A DNA stretch of 42,116 nt from Clostridia bacterium. Its GTDB lineage: Bacteria > Bacillota > Clostridia > Oscillospirales > CAG-272. This document shows positions 8,101 through 16,240 of this stretch, one piece after another; positions within the stretch are counted from its first letter, which is position 1, and each line of letters begins with the position of its first letter. The notes under the pieces are model-generated. The model saw nothing but the letters and a program-made list of their open reading frames with translations, was not told where the DNA came from and searched no databases. The DNA lies in the NCBI GenBank assembly GCA_017411805.1, contig JAFQPI010000063.1, positions 1-42,116 of the forward strand, given 5' to 3'. The position numbers and the translations under genes were made by a program.

Positions 8101-8293
8101 CTCTGAAAGTTTTTAATTAAAGGAAGAGTGAAGGAGCACCATCCTTCTGCAGAGGAAGGGTTGACTCCTTCCAAACCGTCGGCAGGGGCGCAGCCGGTTT
8201 GAAGCACGGAGAGAGTTTCGCCCTCTGCGGAGGACGACTAAAGAAACTTTTTGAAGAAAGTTTCTTTAGAATCTTCAAAAACTTTTCTCTGTT
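8101..8293. repeat. Intergenic palindrome cluster
   Basis: No gene is seen. The gap holds several short palindromes, including AAACCG...CGGTTT and a perfect 13-bp stem (CTAAAGAAACTTT at 8238-8250 with 8257-8269, loop TTGAAG). The last may act as a terminator for the C26 peptidase gene that ends at 8294. Similar mosaic palindromes occur near 14.5 kb and at the right edge. Confidence 0.55.
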
Positions 8294-8995
8294 TTACTCT
8301 TTTGCCGCCTCAATGAACGCCTTGAAAATATTCTTCGCCGTATCGTCCGTGCGGAAGAATATCTCGGGATGCCATTGTACCGCCATAAAGAAACGGGAGG
8401 AAGAAAGCTGATTTTCGGGCTCGATCGCCTCGATCGTGCCGTCCTCGGCGCGTGCGGACACGACGAATCCGGGCGCGACGTCCTTTACCGCCTGATGATG
8501 GAAGGAATTCGTCTTGATGGCGGTCGTGCCGGCAAGCTTATGAAGAAGGGTGCCCTCCGTAACGGTTGCCGCGCGGAGATTCTGCGAGCCGGGCTCGGAC
8601 TGCTTGTGGCCGTCGATGTGCTGATAGAGGCTTCCGCCGAAGGCGACGTTGAGAAGCTGTTCTCCGCGGCAGATGCCGAGGACGGGACGGCTATCCTTCT
8701 TGATGAGCTCGGCAAGCGCAAGCTCAAAATCATCTCGGATGGGCGTGATCTCGACGTTGTCGAACTTGACCTCTTCGCCGTATCTCGCGGGCTCAACGTC
8801 AGCGCCGCCGGCAAAGAGGATGCCGTCGCAAAGAGAGAGGAATCTTTCCGCGTCAGCCGCGCCGCCCGTGTGGGGGAGAAAGACGGGGATTCCGCCCGCC
8901 GCGAGAACGGCGTCGAAGTATGTTCTCTTCATTTTAATATAGTCATCCGACATCGAGGCAGTGATTCCGATGACGGGTCTTGTTGTCTGATTCAT
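8294..8995 (-). CDS. Class I glutamine amidotransferase-like hydrolase (peptidase C26)
   Basis: A 233-residue enzyme of the gamma-glutamyl-gamma-aminobutyrate hydrolase (PuuD-like) family. It starts with PVIGITASM, has the family feature LFAGGADVEPARYGEE, the nucleophile elbow GICRGEQLLN with the catalytic Cys, GGSLYQHI, and the His-Glu pair in VQWHPE. All triad residues are present and the length is normal. These enzymes cleave gamma-glutamyl amide bonds, for example in polyamine breakdown or gamma-glutamyl peptide turnover; no puu gene is adjacent, so the substrate is open. It starts six bases after the stop codon of the metallophosphoesterase gene, suggesting one transcript. Confidence 0.88.
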   Translation of the reverse strand: MNQTTRPVIGITASMSDDYIKMKRTYFDAVLAAGGIPVFLPHTGGAADAERFLSLCDGILFAGGADVEPARYGEEVKFDNVEITPIRDDFELALAELIKKDSRPVLGICRGEQLLNVAFGGSLYQHIDGHKQSEPGSQNLRAATVTEGTLLHKLAGTTAIKTNSFHHQAVKDVAPGFVVSARAEDGTIEAIEPENQLSSSRFFMAVQWHPEIFFRTDDTAKNIFKAFIEAAKE

Positions 8996-9001
8996 TTTAT
9001 T

Positions 9002-9934
9002 TTACTCCAATATGATTTTTGTGATTTCCGTAGGATTGTTTACGCGGGGGATGATGTGCCTTTCTGTTGAAAGGCCGGAGGAAACGATCAAGGTCGAGTT
9101 TCCGAAATCGAAGCTTCCGATCGCGTATTTGGGGAAGAGGCCCGAATTTGCGCCCCAAACGGGTCCGAGAATGGGAAGAATGACGTGTCCGCCGTGAAGA
9201 TGACCCGCAAGCACGAGCTCGGGCTCAAATCCCGCGGGATATATTGCGTCGGTGAAGGAGGCGGGGCGGTGCTCCATAAGGATGATATATGAGTCGGTTT
9301 GGCAAAGCTCGGAGAGAAAGGCGGTGCAAGTGTTCGCGTCGGGCTTTCGCGTTTCGGCGCCGTTCGGCGTATAGAGACCGCCGAGACGGATTCGGTTTCC
9401 GCGAATTTCAAGGTCGACGTACTCGCGCTCAAGCAGGATCGCGCCCGCCTCAACGATGCGGTCAACGGCATCCCTGTCGTAGTGGTCAACGCGATCGATC
9501 TCGTGGTTGCCGAGCGAATAATATACCGGCGCGATCGAGGCAAGCTTTGATACGGCATCGGCGGTGATGAGGATATCCTCGCCGGTTTCGTGCTGATGAT
9601 TTATCATGTCGCCGCAAAGCAGGATCAGATCGGGCTCTTCCGCCTTTACGATGGAGATAAGATCCGAATTTTCTTTCCCGTGCTCACAGCCGTGAAGATC
9701 GGAGAGCATGATGATTCTGACGGGCGACAAGATCTTTTCCTCATCAAGGACGTATTCGCGCACGATAGGAGGGTCGCCGTTGATCCTTACGCCGCAAACG
9801 AGAAAGCCCTCGGCGCAAATAACGAGTATCATGCAGGCGAGAAGCAAGGTTTTAGAGATCATTTTGCGGATATGACGTCGGCGATGGCGTTTTATTCGTT
9901 TTTCTTTTGATATTGAGGTGTAATTCGGATTCAT
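9002..9934 (-). CDS. Membrane-anchored calcineurin-like metallophosphoesterase
   Basis: A 310-residue protein with a basic N-terminus, one transmembrane helix (about residues 28-48) and an extracellular metallophosphoesterase domain. The metal-binding motifs appear in the right order: LSDLHG, LLCGDMIN, SLGNHEID, MEHRP and AGHLHGGH. Close relatives are the YkuE/YaeI-type phosphodiesterases acting at the membrane, for example on lipid phosphates or cyclic nucleotides. The ATG at 9934 has AGGAG five bases upstream. The gene appears to lead a two-gene transcript with the C26 hydrolase. The exact substrate cannot be read from the sequence. Confidence 0.88.
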   Translation of the reverse strand: MNPNYTSISKEKRIKRHRRRHIRKMISKTLLLACMILVICAEGFLVCGVRINGDPPIVREYVLDEEKILSPVRIIMLSDLHGCEHGKENSDLISIVKAEEPDLILLCGDMINHQHETGEDILITADAVSKLASIAPVYYSLGNHEIDRVDHYDRDAVDRIVEAGAILLEREYVDLEIRGNRIRLGGLYTPNGAETRKPDANTCTAFLSELCQTDSYIILMEHRPASFTDAIYPAGFEPELVLAGHLHGGHVILPILGPVWGANSGLFPKYAIGSFDFGNSTLIVSSGLSTERHIIPRVNNPTEITKIILE

Positions 9935-9962
9935 GAATACTCCTGGTGAGGGGGAGCAGAGA

Positions 9963-10126
9963 GTTAAGTGTAAAGTGAAAAGTGAAAAGTGAAAAGTTAA
10001 TGAAAATTTCCTCGCTTCGCTCGGAAATTTTCATTATAATTATATTTCGGATATAACAGAGTTTAGGCAAAATAATTAAATATTTTTGCTTGCAAAAAAA
10101 TACCTCAACTCTGCATTCTGCACTTC
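9963..10126. repeat. Composite heptamer-hairpin element, copy 1
   Basis: Noncoding element made of a heptamer array with unit AGTGAAA (9963-10000), a hairpin TGAAAATTTCC...GGAAATTTTCA (10001-10033), an AT-rich spacer, a second hairpin TTTTTGC/GCAAAAA (10083-10098) and a short array with TGCATTC-like heptamers (about 10110-10126). The same parts in the same order, on the opposite strand, form the element at 16241-16388. Confidence 0.8.
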
Positions 10127-10128
10127 CC

Positions 10129-10722
10129 TTATTCCATATAAAGCTTTTTGGGCTTGGGATATCCCTCGGGATTCTCGAGATAAATATTGAATTCGCGCCA
10201 GATCGTGTCGGCGGCTTCCTCGGGGGAGATGGAGGTGGTGCAGAGGATAAGGTCGTAGTTATTAAGATCATGGTTGTCAACGCCGTAGAATTCACGGTAG
10301 CGGAGGCTTTCAGACTGCATACGCGCAAGTATCTTGGCTTCAGCGTCGGCGGCATCGGCGTATTCCTCGACGTTACCGCGGCTCGAGTCGCCCATGATCC
10401 GCTTGACAGAGACCTCGATCGGAACGTAGAGGTAGACCTTGAAGGAGCTTTCGGCAAAATGCCAAGCCATGCGCGAGTCGAAGAGTATCTTGTCGTCGCG
10501 GCGAGCGCGGGAGACCTCCGTGGTCTTATTGTCGATCATGTAGTCTGCGGTGCGATCGTTTTCGCACATTTTGTTGAATTCGAGCGCGCTCATTCCGCGC
10601 TCCTCGGCAAGCTGACGCATTATCGCGCCCGTATAGTAATGTTCAAAGCCGTATTTGGGGCAGAAGATCTTGGCAAGCGTGCTTTTACCGCTTCCGAGTC
10701 TGCCGGCGAGTGAAATATGCAT
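10129..10722 (-). CDS. Cytidylate kinase-like P-loop protein
   Basis: A 197-residue P-loop kinase of the cytidylate-kinase-like family (Pfam Cytidylate_kin2 type). Walker A is GRLGSGKST near the N-terminus (HISLAGRLGSGKST), followed by a substrate-binding region (YYTGAIMRQLAEERGMS), a DSRMAWHF segment and the lid arginines (RIMGDSSRGN). Members of this group often accompany nucleotide metabolism, but many have no proven substrate. The ATG at 10722 has AGGAG six bases upstream. It lies 61 bp downstream of the acyl-CoA synthetase gene and may be the last gene of that transcript. Confidence 0.85.
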   Translation of the reverse strand: MHISLAGRLGSGKSTLAKIFCPKYGFEHYYTGAIMRQLAEERGMSALEFNKMCENDRTADYMIDNKTTEVSRARRDDKILFDSRMAWHFAESSFKVYLYVPIEVSVKRIMGDSSRGNVEEYADAADAEAKILARMQSESLRYREFYGVDNHDLNNYDLILCTTSISPEEAADTIWREFNIYLENPEGYPKPKKLYME

Positions 10723-10783
10723 ATTGTTCTCCTATGTATCAAGTAATGTAGCAGAATGAAAAACGCAATTTTAGGTCGAGAAT

Positions 10784-12478
10784 TTACGTTCTTGCCAATT
10801 TTCTGAGATATTCGGCTTTTGCCTCCTCGGCAACGCCCGAGCGGCGCACCTTTCTCGATTGCGTCAGCTCGAAGTCACGGCGGCGCGTGACGAAAAAGTG
10901 GATCTTTTTGAAGGGAGCGACCGAGCGGTTGACCTCCTCGATCGCGCGGTTGAATTCTGCGTCCACCTGTCCGCGCGAATATTGCTTGCCGTATACTTCC
11001 TCGAATTCGGAGACCTCGGGGCGGAGAACGGCGACTATGTCGTAATCCTCGCGCGATTCGTTGACGTAACCGACGACAACTGCCTCGTTTACGAAGCGGT
11101 TGCGGCGAAGAAGAGCCTCAAGCTCCTCGGGGAAAATGTTTTTGCCCGTCGCGGTGACAAAGACGTTCTTCTTCTTGCCCGAGATATAGAGGAATCCGTC
11201 GCGGTCGATATGACCGAGATCGCCAGTATAGAGCCATCCGTCGCGCATATATGACGAGACCTGAGAGCCGTTTCCGAGGATTCCCGAGATGATATTGTCG
11301 CCCTTGTATCTGATCTCGCCGATGCCGTCGCCGCCGATATCGTAGATATCAATGATACCGTCGGGAACGCATACGCCGACGGACGAGTCGTTGTATGCAA
11401 AGTCGGTGGAGATGGAGATGAGGGGGAGAGTGTCGGTGAGGCCGTAGCTTTGCAAGGTGCGGAAGCCGAACTCGCGCAGACCGCGGATGATATCGGGATT
11501 GGCTATGCTTCCGCCCGAGATAAAGAGACGCAGTCTGCCGCCGAGAGAATCGTGGATCTCGTTGAATACGCGCTTTTTGAGGGCGAAGCTCGAGCCCGTC
11601 AGCTTGATCGCGGCGCGGACTTTCTTTTCGCTTCCCTTGAGGCGGATATTGTTTTTGATCTTTCTGTGGATCGTTTCAAGCAGATAGGGCACGCAGACCA
11701 TGACGGTCGGGCGAACCTCCTGGATGTTTCGTGACATATAGCGCAGACCCTCGCAGAAGGCAACGCATGCGCCCGAGATGAGGGGATAGAGGAATCCGCA
11801 GATCAGCTCGTAGATGTGATTGATAGGAAGGACCGAGAGAAAAACGTCCTCGGGATAGCAGATGACAGTCCTTGTGAGTTCGGAGAGATCAAAGCATACG
11901 TTTCTCTGCGAGAGCATGATGCCGTGCGGCTCGCCCGAAGAGGACGGGTTGAAGCAGATCGCGGCAAGATCGTCGGGATCGACCGAGAGACGCAGATAAT
12001 CGGTGTCCCCGCAGGAAAGCTTTGCCGTGCCCTCCTCGATCAGAGCTTCAAGGGTATTGAAGGAGTATTTTTTGATGCCCGAGGAGAGCGAGGAGATCTT
12101 TTCTTCGAATCGCGGCGAATAGAATATTGCCGCCGCGTCGGTTTTTGCCGCAATGAGCTCGATCTCTACTGCCGGAGAATCCTTGTCAACGGGAACGACT
12201 ACGCCGAGCCCCGAGATGCAGGTAAGAAAAACAGTTGCCCACTCGAGCGAATTATCGCCGAGGATCATGATCTTTTTGCCTGAAAAACCGAGCGAAAGCA
12301 GCTCGGTGCCGAGTCCCTCGACCTTATAAAGCAGCTCAGCATAGCTGATCTCGCGATATGCGCCCGCGAATTTCTGCATGATGGCAGGGCGGCCGCTGTA
12401 GCGTCTTGCGGCGGCGCGTATGGCAGATCGGATATTTTCGATCTTTTTTCCGTCGTGGTATTTGATGGGTAATTTCAT
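10784..12478 (-). CDS. AMP-forming acyl-CoA synthetase-like enzyme with unusual P-loop
   Basis: A 564-residue member of the ANL adenylating superfamily, close to long-chain fatty acid-CoA ligases. Recognisable parts are the N-terminal YREISYAELLYKV, the core A5 motif as QSYGLTDTLPLI, A7 as YTGDLG, A8 as DGFLYISGKKKNVFVTATG and the C-terminal lysine region SRKVRRS. The A3 phosphate loop, normally TSGTTGxPKG, reads NPSSSGEPHG: the conserved lysine is replaced by histidine and the Thr-rich part by serines. Activity may therefore be altered. The ATG at 12478 has GGAGG eight bases upstream, and the gene begins 23 bp after the nucleosidase stop codon, so it probably belongs to the luxS transcript. 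Substrate unknown, perhaps a fatty acid for membrane lipids. Confidence 0.85.
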   Translation of the reverse strand: MKLPIKYHDGKKIENIRSAIRAAARRYSGRPAIMQKFAGAYREISYAELLYKVEGLGTELLSLGFSGKKIMILGDNSLEWATVFLTCISGLGVVVPVDKDSPAVEIELIAAKTDAAAIFYSPRFEEKISSLSSGIKKYSFNTLEALIEEGTAKLSCGDTDYLRLSVDPDDLAAICFNPSSSGEPHGIMLSQRNVCFDLSELTRTVICYPEDVFLSVLPINHIYELICGFLYPLISGACVAFCEGLRYMSRNIQEVRPTVMVCVPYLLETIHRKIKNNIRLKGSEKKVRAAIKLTGSSFALKKRVFNEIHDSLGGRLRLFISGGSIANPDIIRGLREFGFRTLQSYGLTDTLPLISISTDFAYNDSSVGVCVPDGIIDIYDIGGDGIGEIRYKGDNIISGILGNGSQVSSYMRDGWLYTGDLGHIDRDGFLYISGKKKNVFVTATGKNIFPEELEALLRRNRFVNEAVVVGYVNESREDYDIVAVLRPEVSEFEEVYGKQYSRGQVDAEFNRAIEEVNRSVAPFKKIHFFVTRRRDFELTQSRKVRRSGVAEEAKAEYLRKLART

Positions 12479-12501
12479 TTAAACGTCCTCCGTGGGAGTT
12501 T

Positions 12502-13227
12502 TCAAAGAGCCCTTGAGAGCTCTGCCGCAATACGAGCGGCACGGTCGGCGGAAAGCTTTGCAAAGGTGGGGAAGTCCATCTCCGCCTCGCCGTCGGCACT
12601 GTCCGACATGGAGCGGAGAACCGAGAATTTTACCGAATAGAGGCGGCAGACCTGCGCGATCGCCGCGCCCTCCATTTCACAGCAAAGGGCGTCGGGGAAG
12701 GCAGATAGGATATCCTCGCGCGCGGCGTTGCTTGAAACGAATTTGTCGCCCGTTGCAACTGCGCCGCGTTTTACGGCAAATTCGCCGCCCGATACCGCTT
12801 TTGCCGCGCCTTCAAGCTTTGAGGAAAGCTCCGCATCGGCGGGCATGATGATCTCGGAGGTCGAATCGGGGTAGAAAACGCTGCCGCGCGCATCACCGAG
12901 AGAGCCGTATTCGAGGTCGTATTCGATGCAACAGTCCGCGATTATGACGTCGCCGACGGTGATTCCCTTGCCGAGCGCACCCGCAACGCCTGTGTTGAGG
13001 ATGAATTCGGGGGTAAATTCAAGTATCATAGCGGCGGTGCAGACGGCGGCATTGACCTTTCCGACGCCCGCGCGCGCGATTACGACGGGCGTGCCCGAAA
13101 GCAGACCCGCGTAGTAGGTGTGTTTGCCGATCTTACGGCTTTCCTTGTTTTCTAGCATGGATACGAGGAGCTCGACCTCGCTTTCCATCGCTCCGATTAT
13201 TCCGAGTTTGATATTTTTCATTGTCAT
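12502..13227 (-). CDS. mtnN: 5'-methylthioadenosine/S-adenosylhomocysteine nucleosidase
   Basis: A 241-residue nucleosidase that cleaves adenine from S-adenosylhomocysteine and methylthioadenosine. Family features are LGIIGAMESEVE at the start, ARAGVGKVNAA, NTGVAGAL, the catalytic/ribose-binding CEMEGAAIAQV and the catalytic Asp in RSMSDSAD. The product S-ribosylhomocysteine is the substrate of LuxS, whose gene lies directly upstream. The ATG at 13227 overlaps the luxS stop codon (ATGA), showing translational coupling of two consecutive steps of the activated methyl cycle. A second in-frame ATG lies two codons later. Confidence 0.93.
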   Translation of the reverse strand: MTMKNIKLGIIGAMESEVELLVSMLENKESRKIGKHTYYAGLLSGTPVVIARAGVGKVNAAVCTAAMILEFTPEFILNTGVAGALGKGITVGDVIIADCCIEYDLEYGSLGDARGSVFYPDSTSEIIMPADAELSSKLEGAAKAVSGGEFAVKRGAVATGDKFVSSNAAREDILSAFPDALCCEMEGAAIAQVCRLYSVKFSVLRSMSDSADGEAEMDFPTFAKLSADRAARIAAELSRAL

Positions 13228-13715
13228 ATTCCCGATCTTCCGCCTTCGTATTCAAAAGTGGGGAGAGTGCCCGCGCGGCGGTATTCGTCGAGCACGGAGA
13301 GGTATTTTTCGGCTTCCTTTTTAGCCGCGGGGAGCGAGAGAGCGCGGAAATTTCCGCATTCACGCCGCGCCGCGCCCGGCATTTTGCCCTCGTGGGCGAG
13401 GATTTTGTCGAGAGCCGAGCAGAGGGCGGCAAAATTTTCTGCATTTTTCTCGGTGCCGCCGCTCATAAGGAGATAAAATCCCGTGCGGCAGCCCATGGGA
13501 CCGACGTAGATGACGCGGTCGCCCGCCTCACCCGAGCGCATATAAGTCGCAAGCAGATGCTCAAGCGAGTGCGCGGCGAGGGGAGTTATGTAGTCGCCCG
13601 AATTGGGGCGGCGCATGCGAAGATCGTACGTGACGACGTCGCCGTCGATGCGCGAGACGTAGATGCCGCGCTCAAGGCGGTCGTGGTCAACGGTGAAGGA
13701 GGATATTTTTTTCAT
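13224..13715 (-). CDS. luxS: S-ribosylhomocysteine lyase LuxS
   Basis: A 163-residue enzyme converting S-ribosylhomocysteine into homocysteine and DPD, the precursor of autoinducer 2. The zinc ligands are His49 and His53 in HSLEH and Cys120 in ECGN, the general base is Glu52, and Cys76 in PMGCRTGF is the catalytic cysteine, so the active site is complete. The ATG at 13715 is chosen because it gives the normal family length and a typical start (KKISSFTVDH); upstream in-frame sequence lies within the preceding gene. That start overlaps the preceding stop codon by one base (TGATG). Confidence 0.95.
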   Translation of the reverse strand: MKKISSFTVDHDRLERGIYVSRIDGDVVTYDLRMRRPNSGDYITPLAAHSLEHLLATYMRSGEAGDRVIYVGPMGCRTGFYLLMSGGTEKNAENFAALCSALDKILAHEGKMPGAARRECGNFRALSLPAAKKEAEKYLSVLDEYRRAGTLPTFEYEGGRSGI

Positions 13716-14263
13716 CAGTAGCGTACCTTTGTCATGATGGTGTGCGACGAATTGTAATTGCGGCAGAGCTTGAGCATCTTTTCGGTCGCCTCGAAATAGA
13801 AGACGCATCTCTTGCCGTCGGCGGATTCGAACGCGGCGTAGTAAGCGTCGGGGGAGGAGGAGCTCGAGAGAGCCGAGTAGACGACCTCGGGATCATAGAT
13901 CTCGAGTCTTTCTGCCCATTCGCGGACGGTCATGGGCGCGATCATGAGACATTCCTTGATCGTGAAGGTGAGCTTTTCCTTGCGCGAGCGTCTGCCGTAG
14001 ATGATAGAGAAGGTGACCCTGCCCGAGGTGACCGAGTATTCGTATTCGGGCTTTACGTATTTCCAGGTAAAGAATACGAGCATCCATTCGGTGACGATGA
14101 CGAGTGCAAAGAGCTGGAAGAGCTGAGTGATGAAGGCGATAGCCATAAAGATGAGGGGGTAGATTATGTATAGTGCCATAAAGCCGATCCTCATGAGTCG
14201 GAATTTACCTTCGCTTTTCTGCTCGACGGTGTATTCGTAGGTTGATGTGAAATCGTTGTTCAT
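13715..14263 (-). CDS. Small membrane protein of unknown function (DUF6106-like)
   Basis: A 182-residue protein with two adjacent transmembrane helices (about residues 26-66) and a cytosolic beta-rich C-terminal part with KPEYEYSVTSGRVTF and GRRSRKEKL. The pattern EYEYxxxxGxxxFxxIYxxRRRK resembles an uncharacterised Clostridia family (DUF6106-like, from memory, not checked). It begins the luxS-mtnN transcript and overlaps luxS by one base, a coupling worth noting because the pair otherwise makes autoinducer 2; an exporter or sensor role is only speculation. The ATG at 14263 has GGAGG seven bases upstream. Confidence 0.8.
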   Translation of the reverse strand: MNNDFTSTYEYTVEQKSEGKFRLMRIGFMALYIIYPLIFMAIAFITQLFQLFALVIVTEWMLVFFTWKYVKPEYEYSVTSGRVTFSIIYGRRSRKEKLTFTIKECLMIAPMTVREWAERLEIYDPEVVYSALSSSSSPDAYYAAFESADGKRCVFYFEATEKMLKLCRNYNSSHTIMTKVRY

Positions 14264-14294
14264 AGGGAGACCTCCGCTATTATATAGATAATTA

Positions 14295-14323
14295 ATTATA
14301 CTATATAATTAGCAAAAAATCAA
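14295..14323 (-). promoter_or_regulatory. Promoter of the membrane protein-luxS-mtnN transcript
   Basis: On the minus strand TTGATT (14318-14323) and TATAAT (14295-14300) are 17 bases apart, about 30 bases before the ATG at 14263. Confidence 0.7.
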
Positions 14324-14342
14324 TACCAAATACAAAAAAACG

Positions 14343-14366
14343 CCCCGAAAACGTGAGTTTTCGGGG
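14343..14366 (-). terminator. Rho-independent terminator downstream of mnmE
   Basis: CCCCGAAAAC (14343-14352) pairs with GTTTTCGGGG (14357-14366), loop GTGA. On the minus strand it is followed by CG and a long T-run, so it ends transcripts coming from mnmE before the luxS-region promoter. Confidence 0.85.
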
Positions 14367-14500
14367 TTTGGATGGACAAATATTGCGGTTTACGGAGAAA
14401 TAGATTCTTCGGGCGGGAAAAGCGAGTTGTTCGGATTAATGACAAATCGTTGTTGCAGAAATTGCAGGAAGTTAAGTCAGACCTTGAGATGCGGGGGTGA

Positions 14501-14660
14501 CAAAGGCTGAAGCCTTTGCATTGAAATGGGGCTCTGCCTTAAGAAACCGTACGGCTCTGGCGGTTTTCCGTAGAAAAACGGCGGTGTTTAGCCGCCGAGA
14601 CAGAGTCGTGGCTTGCCGTAGGCAAGCATAAACTTCATGAAAAGTTTGATCAAACTTTTG
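14501..14660. repeat. Cluster of short unrelated palindromes
   Basis: Part of the 547-bp gap between 14264 and 14810, which holds no gene. Consecutive small hairpins include CAAAGGCT/AGCCTTTG (14501-14518), AAACCG/CGGTTT (14544-14566), CGGCGG/CCGCCG (14579-14597), GCTTGCC/GGCAAGC (14611-14627) and the perfect 20-bp palindrome AAAAGTTTGATCAAACTTTT (14641-14660). Nothing is recognised in 14367-14500. Confidence 0.75.
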
Positions 14661-14686
14661 GTCTTTTTTATAATTACAATAAGAAA

Positions 14687-14806
14687 ATTTCCGAGCCGTC
14701 AAGGCTCGGAAATTCACCTTTAACTTCGCCGTCAGGCGAACATTAACTCGGCGTAAGCCGATCTTAACTCGCGCTTTGCGCGATATTAACTCTCGCGTAG
14801 CGAGAC
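14687..14806. repeat. Array of hairpins joined by a TTAACT linker
   Basis: A 12-bp stem hairpin (14687-14698 with 14704-14715, loop GTCAA) is followed by four short hairpins of different sequence, each preceded by TTAACT at 14721, 14744, 14765 and 14787 (spacing 23, 21, 22). The stems are TCGCC/GGCGA, TCGGC/GCCGA, TCGCGC/GCGCGA and TCTCGC/GCGAGA: sequence varies while pairing is kept. The array starts right after the mnmE stop codon in the direction of transcription. Confidence 0.85.
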
Positions 14807-14810
14807 AGAA

Positions 14811-16211
14811 TCACTTCCCGACACAGAACCTCGAAAAAATTCCGTCCGCTATGTCCGCTCCGACCGCTCCGTGTCCCCGTCCGTCGAGCTCGCAAAGGCG
14901 GGCGGCGGCGTCCTCGAGACAGACTCCCGCGACGTCGGGTGGGAAGCCTTCGGAGAGAGACGACCATGCCTCGCCAAGTGCGTCGATCACGCGGACGAGT
15001 GCGTCATGCTGACGAGCCGACGCGATAACGGCGTCGCGCTCGGTGTCAAGCTCGCCGTCGATGAAAAGTCGGTTGATAAGTGCCTCAAGCTCATCGCATC
15101 CTGAGCCGCTCTTGACCGAAAGAGTTACCGTCAGCTCAAAGCGCGATGCAAGAGCGATTGCATCATTGTTTTTATCAAGATCGGATTTGGTCAGGACGGC
15201 GATGACCTTGCCGCCGTGAGACTCAAGACGCTTTGCGAGCGCGATATCGTCCTCGGAGGGCGCGCGGGATGAGTCGATAAGGAAGAGAACGAGCTCTGCC
15301 GAGTCGATCCTTTCCTCGGCACGGCGGATTCCGATGCGCTCGACCTCCTCTGCTGTTTCGCGCAGACCCGCGGTATCGGAGAGGAGAAGGGTCGCGCCGC
15401 CGAAGGAGACGGTCGCGGTCAGAATATCGCGCGTCGTGCCCTCGATGTCGGTGACGATTGCCTCGTCCGCGCCGACAAGGAGGTTGTAAAGCGTGCTTTT
15501 GCCCGCGTTCGTGCGTCCGCAGATGACTGTCGGAATGCCTTCTGCCACCGCGCGTCCCGTCGAGTAGGTAGCGGCGAGCTTTTTTGCGGAATTTATGAGG
15601 TCTGAGAGACGGGAGATCACTTCCTCGTCCGCGATCGAGCCGAGGTCTTCCTCGGGAAAGTCGACGCGGGCGTAAATGTCCTCGAGCAGGGTCGTGATCT
15701 CGCGGCGAAGTCCGTCGCAAGCCGTCGAGAGCGCACCGCTCATACCGCCTCTCGAGAGCTTGAGCTGTGCCTCGGTGCCCGCATCGAGGAGCATGCCGAG
15801 TGCTTCTGCCTCGTTGAGCGAGAGCTTGCCCGCGGCAAAGGCGCGGCGAGTGAACTCACCCGCCTCGGCGCGTCTCGCTCCCGCCGCAAGTGCCGCGCCG
15901 AGGACGGCGCGTGTGACGAGGATTCCGCCGTGACAGCAGATCTCAACCGTGTCCTCTCCAGTGAAGGAGTTTGGCGCGGCAAAGCGCGTGCAAAGACCCG
16001 TATCGATGCGTTTTTTGTCGGTGGGATCGACGATCTCGCCGAAGAGCGCCGTCCTTGCCGGCGACTCGGAGACGGGCTTGCCGTTTATTCTATTGAAGAT
16101 GCGGTCGCCGACGGCGTTTGCCTCGGGACCCGAGATGCGAACGAGCGCAACACCGCCCTTGCCCTGAGGAGTGGAGATGGCGGCGATCGTGCTGAATTCG
16201 GTTGTAAACAT
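14811..16211 (-). CDS. mnmE: tRNA modification GTPase MnmE
   Basis: A 466-residue GTPase which with MnmG installs the carboxymethylaminomethyl group on U34 of certain tRNAs. The N-terminal tetrahydrofolate-binding domain begins with TTEFSTIAAISTPQGKGGVA. The G domain shows G1 as GRTNAGKST, G2 within GTTRD, G3 as DTAGLR and G4 as TKSD, and the C-terminus has the catalytic Cys in FCVGK. The start is the ATG at 16211: in-frame codons continue 55 positions upstream but run through a repeat element and give no MnmE-like sequence. It is the last gene of the rpmH cluster, separated from jag by a terminator and a composite repeat, so it may have its own promoter inside that gap. Confidence 0.95.
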   Translation of the reverse strand: MFTTEFSTIAAISTPQGKGGVALVRISGPEANAVGDRIFNRINGKPVSESPARTALFGEIVDPTDKKRIDTGLCTRFAAPNSFTGEDTVEICCHGGILVTRAVLGAALAAGARRAEAGEFTRRAFAAGKLSLNEAEALGMLLDAGTEAQLKLSRGGMSGALSTACDGLRREITTLLEDIYARVDFPEEDLGSIADEEVISRLSDLINSAKKLAATYSTGRAVAEGIPTVICGRTNAGKSTLYNLLVGADEAIVTDIEGTTRDILTATVSFGGATLLLSDTAGLRETAEEVERIGIRRAEERIDSAELVLFLIDSSRAPSEDDIALAKRLESHGGKVIAVLTKSDLDKNNDAIALASRFELTVTLSVKSGSGCDELEALINRLFIDGELDTERDAVIASARQHDALVRVIDALGEAWSSLSEGFPPDVAGVCLEDAAARLCELDGRGHGAVGADIADGIFSRFCVGK

Positions 16212-16240
16212 TTTGTGATTACCTCGTAATATAGTTGGTA

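Noticed and set aside
9963-10000. CRISPR or phage-type repeat
   Set aside because: The unit is seven bases without unique spacers; it is a simple heptamer array.
14714-14806. CRISPR array
   Set aside because: The constant part is only six bases and the variable parts are self-complementary, so this is a hairpin array and not repeats with spacers; no cas genes are present.
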